Below are positions 16,947 through 21,617 of a DNA stretch of 21,617 nt, piece after piece (within the stretch, counting starts at the first letter, position 1; each line of letters starts with the position of its first letter). A model generated the notes under the pieces. It saw only the letters and a program-made list of their open reading frames with translations, was not told where the DNA came from and did no database searches. Origin of the DNA: DALYJJ01 sp031969915 (GTDB lineage Bacteria; Acidobacteriota; Terriglobia; Bryobacterales; Bryobacteraceae); NCBI GenBank assembly GCA_031969915.1, contig DALYJJ010000107.1:1-21617 (forward strand), given 5' to 3'. Both the position numbers and the translations under genes were made by a program.

Positions 16947-17410
16947 ATGAGCATCCTGGACATCCTCGAGATCCGCGATATCCTGCCGCACCGGTACCCG
17001 ATGCTGCTGGTGGACCGGATCCTGGAGTTGGAGCCCGAACGGATCGTCGGGATCAAGAACGTGACCGTGAACGAACCGTTTTTCAACGGCCACTTTCCCG
17101 ACTTTCCGGTGATGCCGGGCGTTCTGATCGTGGAAGCGATGGCGCAGGTGGCGGGTGTTCTGGTGCTGAAGTCGATTCCGGACCGCAAGAACAAGGTGGT
17201 GCTGCTGGCCTCGATCGACGGAGCGAAGTTTCGCAGGCCGGCGACCAGTTACGGATCGAGATGAAGGTGACCAGGCGGAAGGCAAGCGTGGCCAAGATGC
17301 ACGGGCAGGCAACGGTGGACGGCGTGGTGGTGGCCGAGGCCGAAGTGATGTGCAAGCTGGCGGATCGCTCGCCAGGGGACGAGCCGGCGGCGCCCCCCGC
17401 GGCCGGCTGA
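16947..17410 (+). pseudogene. fabZ: 3-hydroxyacyl-ACP dehydratase FabZ, frameshifted as assembled
   Basis: FabZ removes water from 3-hydroxyacyl-ACP in fatty acid synthesis. Residues 1-97 are intact and include the start motif LPHRYPMLLVD, catalytic His49 in FNGHFPDFPVMPG and Glu63 in VEAMAQ. After KFRRP the frame changes near 17241, and this frame stops at 17264. The missing C-terminus continues in another frame from about 17243 (DQLRIEMKVTRRKASVAKMH ... GVVVAEAEVMCKLADRS) to a stop at 17410. The usual RRPVxPGDQ linker is shortened by about 10 bases. The gene heads the lipid A operon and is normally essential. The defect is therefore either an assembly or sequencing error or a real lesion covered by another copy. 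The lpxA start follows 7 bases after the second stop. Confidence 0.85.
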
Positions 17411-17417
17411 TCGAGCA

Positions 17418-18194
17418 ATGCCCATCCACCCGACGGCCCTGGTCGATCCGGCCGCTCGCGTTCACGAAACAGCGGAGATCGGACCGTACTGCATCATCGG
17501 CGCGGAGGTGGAGATCGGCGCGCGCACGCGCCTGATGGCGAACCTCTACATCGAGGGCCCCACGCAGATCGGAGAGGACAACCTGTTCTACCCCTACAGC
17601 ACGGTGGGCGTCGCTTCGCAGGATCTGAAGTATCGCGGCGAGCGCGCGGAGACGCGGATCGGCCACCGCAATCAGATCCGCGAGTTCGTGACCATTCACC
17701 GCGGCACGGCGGGCGGCGGCGCGCTCACGCGGATCGGCGACGGCAACCTGCTGATGGCCTACGTGCACGTCGCCCATGACGCGATCATCGGCGACGGGAC
17801 GATCCTGGCGAACGCGGTGACGCTGGCCGGCCACGTGGTGATCGAGGACTTCGCGGGGATCGGAGCGTTCAGCGGCGTTCATCAGTTCTGCCGCGTCGGG
17901 CGGCATTGCTACGTCGGAGGCTACAGCGTCATCACGCAGGACGTGATGCCGTATTCGATGACCGTGACGCCGCGGGAGTCGAAGGTCTTCGGCGCGAACC
18001 GCACCGGGCTGGAGCGCCGCGGCATACCGGCGGAATCGATCGAGGCGCTGCAGAACGCGTTCCGCCTGCTGAGCCGCTCGAAGCTTAATACGTCGCAGGC
18101 GGTGGAACGGATTCGGGCGGAGATCCCCTCCTGCGCGGAGATCGAGGAACTGCTGGGTTTCATCGCGGCCAGCGAGCGCGGGGTTCTGAAGTGA
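17418..18194 (+). CDS. lpxA: UDP-N-acetylglucosamine acyltransferase LpxA
   Basis: This 258-residue enzyme transfers a 3-hydroxyacyl chain from ACP to UDP-GlcNAc, the first step of lipid A synthesis in the cytoplasm. The N-terminal two thirds are left-handed beta-helix hexapeptide repeats (IHPTALVDPAARV, IGPYCIIGAEVEIG, IGDGTILANAVTL). AYVHVAHDAIIG carries His117 and His120, matching E. coli His122 and the catalytic His125. HQFCRVGRHCYVGGYS follows. Gly168 lines up with E. coli Gly173, a residue that helps set acyl chain length, so a long chain (about C14) is a reasonable guess. The C-terminal helical domain begins near residue 195. The length is normal. It overlaps lpxI by GTGA. Confidence 0.95.
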   Translation: MPIHPTALVDPAARVHETAEIGPYCIIGAEVEIGARTRLMANLYIEGPTQIGEDNLFYPYSTVGVASQDLKYRGERAETRIGHRNQIREFVTIHRGTAGGGALTRIGDGNLLMAYVHVAHDAIIGDGTILANAVTLAGHVVIEDFAGIGAFSGVHQFCRVGRHCYVGGYSVITQDVMPYSMTVTPRESKVFGANRTGLERRGIPAESIEALQNAFRLLSRSKLNTSQAVERIRAEIPSCAEIEELLGFIAASERGVLK

Positions 18195-19006
18195 AATACG
18201 GACTGATCGCGGGCAACGGGCGGTTCGCTTTGCTGGCCCTGGAATCGGCGGCGCGGCTGGGCCACGAAGTGGTGGCGATCGGCATCCAGGAGGAAGCCCC
18301 GCGCGAAATCGAGACGCTGGCGCAGAAGACCTACTGGATCTCCCTCGGCGCGCTGGGCCGGCTCATCGAGATCTGCAAGAGCGAGGGGATCAAGGAAGTG
18401 ATGATGTGCGGGCAGGTGAAACACGCCAGCATCTTTTCCTCGATCCGGCCGGATTGGCGCCTGGCGAAGCTGCTGATGACCATGCGGTCGAAAAACACGG
18501 ATGCGCTGATCGGGGCGGTGATCCGGGTGTTGGCCGATGAAGGAATTCGCCTGGTGGATTCCACGCTGCTGCTGAAGCCTCTGCTCGCGGGCGCGGGAGT
18601 GTTGACCCGGCGCAAGCCAGACGGGGACGAGGAGAAAGAGGCTCGCTACGGCCGGAGTGTCGCCAATGCCCTCTCGGGTTTCGACGTCGGCCAGAGCGTG
18701 GCCATCTGCGACCGGGCGTGCGTGGCGGTGGAGGCCATGGAGGGGACCGACGCCATGCTGCGGCGGGCGGCGTCCCTGGTGAACGGCCGGCCGATGCGGC
18801 TGGTGAAGGCGGCGCGGCGGCGCGAGCATCTGCTGTTCGACGTTCCGGTCGCGGGGCCCGCGACCATCCGCACGATGATGGAGACCAACACCACGCTGCT
18901 CAGCGTGGAGGCGGGCCGGACGCTGCTGCTCGACCGCGAGGAGATGCTGGCCCTGGCCAACGAAGGGCGCATCGCCGTGGTGGGCCACGAGGGAGACAAG
19001 CCGTGA
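18191..19006 (+). CDS. lpxI: UDP-2,3-diacylglucosamine pyrophosphatase LpxI
   Basis: This 271-residue enzyme of the LpxI (DUF1009) family cleaves UDP-2,3-diacylglucosamine to lipid X and UMP. It replaces LpxH, which is used in enterobacteria. Family segments are seen throughout: KYGLIAGNGRFALLALESA at the N-terminus, SEGIKEVMMCGQVKHASIF near 64-82, GIRLVDSTLL near 118-127, and the C-terminal half with GQSVAICDRACVAVEAMEGT near 167-186, then VKAARR and FDVPVAGPATI. The GTG start at 18191 overlaps the lpxA stop by four bases. The gene is flanked by lpxA and a Gfo/Idh/MocA gene, which I recall as an order seen in several non-proteobacterial Gram-negatives. Confidence 0.93.
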   Translation: MKYGLIAGNGRFALLALESAARLGHEVVAIGIQEEAPREIETLAQKTYWISLGALGRLIEICKSEGIKEVMMCGQVKHASIFSSIRPDWRLAKLLMTMRSKNTDALIGAVIRVLADEGIRLVDSTLLLKPLLAGAGVLTRRKPDGDEEKEARYGRSVANALSGFDVGQSVAICDRACVAVEAMEGTDAMLRRAASLVNGRPMRLVKAARRREHLLFDVPVAGPATIRTMMETNTTLLSVEAGRTLLLDREEMLALANEGRIAVVGHEGDKP

Positions 19007-19950
19007 AGGATGTGCGCGTGGCGGTGGTGGGCGCGGGGGCGTTCGGGCAGAATCACGTGCGGGTGGTCGCGCAGTCGGAACGGGCGCAGTTGGCGGCGGT
19101 GGTGGACGCGGCCGCGCGCGCCGAAGCCGCCGCCGCTCCGTACGGATGTCCGGCGCTCACCGGCCTGGCGGCGCTGGCCGGGCAGGTGGATGCCGCGATC
19201 GTCGCCGTGCCGACGACCGCGCATGCGGACGTGGGATGCGCGCTGATGGAAGCCGGCATCGACGTGCTGGTGGAGAAGCCGATCGCGGCGAGCCTGGCCG
19301 AAGCGCGCCGCCTGGTGGAGACCGCTGAACGCCACGGGCGGATTTTGCAGGTGGGGCACCTGGAGCGGTTCAACCCCGCCGTGGCGGCGCTCCGCGGCCA
19401 GGTGACGATCCCGCTGTTCTTCGAGATCCACCGCCTCAGCATCTTCACGCCGCGCTCGCTCGACGTGGACGTGGTGCTCGACCTGATGATTCACGACCTG
19501 GACATCGTGCTCTCACTGGTGCAGAAGATGCCCGAGGAGATTCGCGCCGCGGGGATCTCGATTCTCTCTCCGAAAGTGGACATCGCCAACGTGCGGCTCG
19601 CTTTCGCCGGCGGCTGCATCGCCAACCTGACGGCCAGCCGGGTCTCGACGGAGAAGGTCCGGAAGCTGCGCCTGTTTCAGCCGAACGAATACTTGTCGGT
19701 GGACTACACGCGGCAGGACGGGGCGGCGGTGAAGGTGGCCGAGGGCCGGAAGATTCAGTTCCGGCCGTTGGCGGTGAAGAAGGACGAGCCGTTGCGGCTG
19801 GAGGTGGAGTCGTTCCTGGAAGCGGTGCAGGAGCGAAAGCGGCCGCTGGTGAACGGCGAAGACGCGACGATCGCTTTGCAGGTGGCGCTAAACATTCTTG
19901 ATAAAATTGAAGAGCACACGCAGATCGTCACCCAAACTCTCAACCAATAA
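19003..19950 (+). CDS. Gfo/Idh/MocA-family NAD(P)-dependent oxidoreductase, possibly GnnA-like
   Basis: This 315-residue dehydrogenase has an N-terminal Rossmann domain: VRVAVVGAGAFGQNHVRVV at residues 4-22, VAVPTTAHADV near 67-77 and VLVEKPIAASLAEA near 89-102, with the family EKP motif. GHLERFNPAVAAL (near 119-131) and HDLDIVLSLV (near 164-173) complete the active-site region. GnnA, which with aminotransferase GnnB makes UDP-GlcNAc3N for amide-linked lipid A in Acidithiobacillus and Leptospira, belongs to this family and lies with lpx genes. No GnnB-like gene is in this operon, so the assignment is only a possibility. The start is the GTG at 19003, overlapping the lpxI stop. No signal peptide is seen. 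Confidence 0.85.
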   Translation: MKDVRVAVVGAGAFGQNHVRVVAQSERAQLAAVVDAAARAEAAAAPYGCPALTGLAALAGQVDAAIVAVPTTAHADVGCALMEAGIDVLVEKPIAASLAEARRLVETAERHGRILQVGHLERFNPAVAALRGQVTIPLFFEIHRLSIFTPRSLDVDVVLDLMIHDLDIVLSLVQKMPEEIRAAGISILSPKVDIANVRLAFAGGCIANLTASRVSTEKVRKLRLFQPNEYLSVDYTRQDGAAVKVAEGRKIQFRPLAVKKDEPLRLEVESFLEAVQERKRPLVNGEDATIALQVALNILDKIEEHTQIVTQTLNQ

Positions 19951-19953
19951 GCA

Positions 19954-20988
19954 GTGCAGCAGCCTGAATTAAACATCCTCCTGGACTGGAGGCGACCGGA
20001 AGACGACCGCCGCTTTGCCCGTTCGGGCGCGGGTTCGCTGGTGCTGCATGCGGTGGCCGTATTGCTGCTCACGGCGATGCCGCGTTCCGCCTTTGTGCCC
20101 GAGTTGAGGCCGGAGCCGAAGGTGGCGAGGCGGTCCACGCCGCTGATCGCGCCGCCGCGCGAGTTGACACAGACGGCGCCGCAGAGGGGCAAAGTGGCGC
20201 GGGAGCTGAATCTCGAGAACCTGGCGCCGCGGCCGCCGGTGCAGGCGCGTGTATCGCCCGCGCCCTCCACCACCAGGCCGGCCGCGCCGCGGGAAGGCGC
20301 GCCCGCGCCGGTGTTGCCGGCGCCTCCCCAGATCCAGAGCGGTGAACAGCCCGCGGAGATGGCCAAAGTGCTGCCTCCGTCGCTCGGCTCAGCGACGGTG
20401 GCGCCGCCGCCGCTGCCGCCGGTGGAGCGGGAGGAGAAGCCGAAGCTGGCGTTCGAATCGCCGGGGGCGGCGTTTGGAACGCCGCGGAGCACACCCGGAG
20501 CCATCGCGCCGCCCCGGGCCACGGTGGATGAAGCAATCCGTGCGGTGGCGCGCGACGGCCCGCGCGGCGGGGTGGTGGTGGGCGACCTGGGCGAAGGCCT
20601 GGGCGGACTGGGCAGCGCGCCCAACCTGCCGCCGTCGCCCTCCCGGATGGGCAGCAACCTGGAGTTGCTCAGCGATCCGCAAGGCGTCGATTTCCGGCCC
20701 TACCTGATCCGGGTGCTTTCCGCCGTGCGGCGCAACTGGATGAGTGTGATTCCGGAGACTGCGCGATTGGGCCAGCGCGGGAAGGTGGTGGTGCAGTTCG
20801 CCATCCGGCGGGATGGCCGGGTGGCAAAGCTGGTGTTCGCGATGGAGGCGGGCGCGGGGGCGCAGGCTCTGGACCGCGCCGCGGTAGCGAGCATCAGTGC
20901 GTCCGATCCGTTCCCGCCGCTGCCCGATGAGTTCAGAGGCGACCAGGTGCGGCTGCAGTTGGCGTTTCTCTACAACCTGAGACAATGA
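19954..20988 (+). CDS. TonB-like energy-transducing protein
   Basis: This 344-residue protein has the TonB/TolA layout. It has a short cytoplasmic N-terminus, one membrane helix (SLVLHAVAVLLLTAMP, residues 28-43), a long Pro/Ala-rich periplasmic spacer (about 45-215) and a C-terminal globular domain. The globular domain (about 243-344) reads YLIRVLSAVRRNWMSVIPET, then GKVVVQFAIRRDGRV, the usual core of TonB C-terminal domains. It would link the inner membrane to an outer-membrane receptor or trafficking system. No ExbB/ExbD genes are in the window. It starts with GTG at 19954, only three bases after the preceding stop, with no clear ribosome binding site. It ends 7 bases before the HldE-type gene. 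Confidence 0.85.
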   Translation: MQQPELNILLDWRRPEDDRRFARSGAGSLVLHAVAVLLLTAMPRSAFVPELRPEPKVARRSTPLIAPPRELTQTAPQRGKVARELNLENLAPRPPVQARVSPAPSTTRPAAPREGAPAPVLPAPPQIQSGEQPAEMAKVLPPSLGSATVAPPPLPPVEREEKPKLAFESPGAAFGTPRSTPGAIAPPRATVDEAIRAVARDGPRGGVVVGDLGEGLGGLGSAPNLPPSPSRMGSNLELLSDPQGVDFRPYLIRVLSAVRRNWMSVIPETARLGQRGKVVVQFAIRRDGRVAKLVFAMEAGAGAQALDRAAVASISASDPFPPLPDEFRGDQVRLQLAFLYNLRQ

Positions 20989-20995
20989 GGTTCGC

Positions 20996-21466
20996 ATGAG
21001 GGGAGTTCTTTCGCGGCCGGAGTTGGTGTCGCTGCGCGCGGAATGGAAGCGGCAAGGCAAGGTGGTGGTTTTCACCAACGGCTGTTACGACATCCTGCAT
21101 CCCGGCCACATCCGTCTGCTCGAACGGGCGCGGGCGCTGGGCGATGCGCTCATCCTGGCGCTCAACACCGACGACAGCGTGCGGCGGTTGAAGGGGCCTT
21201 CGCGTCCGCTGCTGAACGAGGACACGCGGGCCGCCCTGGCCTTGCAGTTGGAAGCCGTCGACGCGGTCACGATGTTCGACGAGGACACGCCGCGCGAGCT
21301 GATCGCCGAGGTGCTGCCCGACGTGCTGGTGAAGGGCGCCGACTGGTCGCACTTCATCGCCGGGCGCGAAGAGGTGGAGGCGGCGGGCGGCAAGGTGCTG
21401 GCGCTGCCGCTCGAGCCCGGGCATTCCACCACCAACATCGTTGAGGAAGTGTTGCGCCGGCCGTGA
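20996..21466 (+). CDS. hldE: D-glycero-beta-D-manno-heptose 1-phosphate adenylyltransferase (HldE C-terminal type)
   Basis: This 156-residue cytidylyltransferase-fold enzyme activates heptose 1-phosphate with ATP to form ADP-heptose for the lipopolysaccharide core. VVVFTNGCYDILHPGHIRLL (23-42) contains the HxGH nucleotide-binding motif. LNTDDSVRRLKGPSRPL near 56-72 and VLVKGADW near 110-117 are characteristic of the RfaE domain II family. It is a stand-alone adenylyltransferase without the kinase domain of bifunctional HldE, so the kinase (HldA-type) must be elsewhere; some annotations would call this HldC or RfaE2. The ATG at 20996 follows GAGG by 5 bases. Its stop overlaps the next start by GTGA. 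Confidence 0.93.
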   Translation: MRGVLSRPELVSLRAEWKRQGKVVVFTNGCYDILHPGHIRLLERARALGDALILALNTDDSVRRLKGPSRPLLNEDTRAALALQLEAVDAVTMFDEDTPRELIAEVLPDVLVKGADWSHFIAGREEVEAAGGKVLALPLEPGHSTTNIVEEVLRRP

Positions 21467-21617
21467 TCCATCCCGCGATCCGCGATCTGCTCCAGAGCCT
21501 GAGCCGCAACGCCGTCTTCCAGGAACTCGCGCGGCGGGTGCAGGCGGAGCCCTCGGCGGAGCTTTCGCTCGCCGGGCTGACCACCACCGCGAAGGCGCTC
21601 TACCTGACGCTGCTGTG
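21463..21617 (+). CDS. mfd: Start of a gene resembling transcription-repair coupling factor Mfd (partial)
   Basis: The gene is cut by the window end after 51 residues. It begins with GTG at 21463, overlapping the preceding stop. The visible part is a helical opening (IHPAIRDLLQSLSRNAVFQE) followed by ELSLAGLTTTAKALYLTLL. That second stretch resembles the first strand-helix of the UvrB-like module at the Mfd N-terminus, where LxGLTPTAKAL is common. With only 51 residues this is a tentative call. Mfd would release stalled RNA polymerase and recruit UvrA. Confidence 0.55.
   Translation, partial: MIHPAIRDLLQSLSRNAVFQELARRVQAEPSAELSLAGLTTTAKALYLTLL

Overview
The window is GC-rich, densely coded bacterial DNA. 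It probably comes from a Gram-negative acidobacterium of the Solibacter/Bryobacter type. That placement is inference. It rests on lipid A and heptose genes (lpxA, lpxI, a HldE-type adenylyltransferase), on a secreted family with the segment LPNYTCTQTFERSSR near its N-terminus that I associate with acidobacteria, and on the high GC. A run of 10 N at 1801-1810 shows this is a scaffolded draft or metagenomic assembly. I see no rRNA, tRNA, CRISPR array, transposase or phage gene. No stretch over 300 bases lacks a gene.

Region 1 (1-6070) holds cell-envelope and secreted proteins. A secreted protein of acidobacterial type (minus strand) and a CDGSH iron-sulfur protein (plus strand) diverge from a 30-40 bp promoter region. 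Next come a lipoprotein with a glycine-zipper C-terminus, an orphan 69-residue protein, an exported sulfatase (minus), and a divergent secreted parallel beta-helix protein (plus). The last two may act on a sulfated polysaccharide.

Region 2 (6084-12633, minus strand) is the most interesting part. It is a tightly coupled operon: PqqD-like RRE protein with an unusual C-terminal tail, HprK-related kinase, double-domain GT2 glycosyltransferase, ABC exporter, NTP_transf_5-type nucleotidyltransferase, and then, after a gap, a methyltransferase. Stop and start codons overlap at most junctions. The gene set resembles the 'HPr-rel' and kinase-tailored lasso-peptide loci, but the lasso cyclase, the leader protease and any free precursor peptide are absent. 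The PqqD tail is therefore a candidate built-in substrate.

Region 3 (12718-16922, minus strand) holds a Tat-exported class V aminotransferase-fold protein, a large secreted protein of unknown function and an M20 peptidase. The first two end in the same 43-bp element, identical in both copies, which folds as a terminator hairpin.

Region 4 (16947-21617, plus strand) is an envelope operon: fabZ (frameshifted as assembled), lpxA, lpxI, a Gfo/Idh/MocA oxidoreductase of possible GnnA type, a TonB-like protein, a heptose-phosphate adenylyltransferase and the start of a gene resembling mfd. Most junctions are 4-base GTGA overlaps or a few bases. The first part makes the acylated lipid A precursor, the HldE-type enzyme makes the activated core heptose, and the TonB-like protein belongs to the same envelope.

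Several genes have a TATAAT-like box only 7-11 bases before the start codon and no clear ribosome binding site, which suggests leaderless or very short-leader transcripts.
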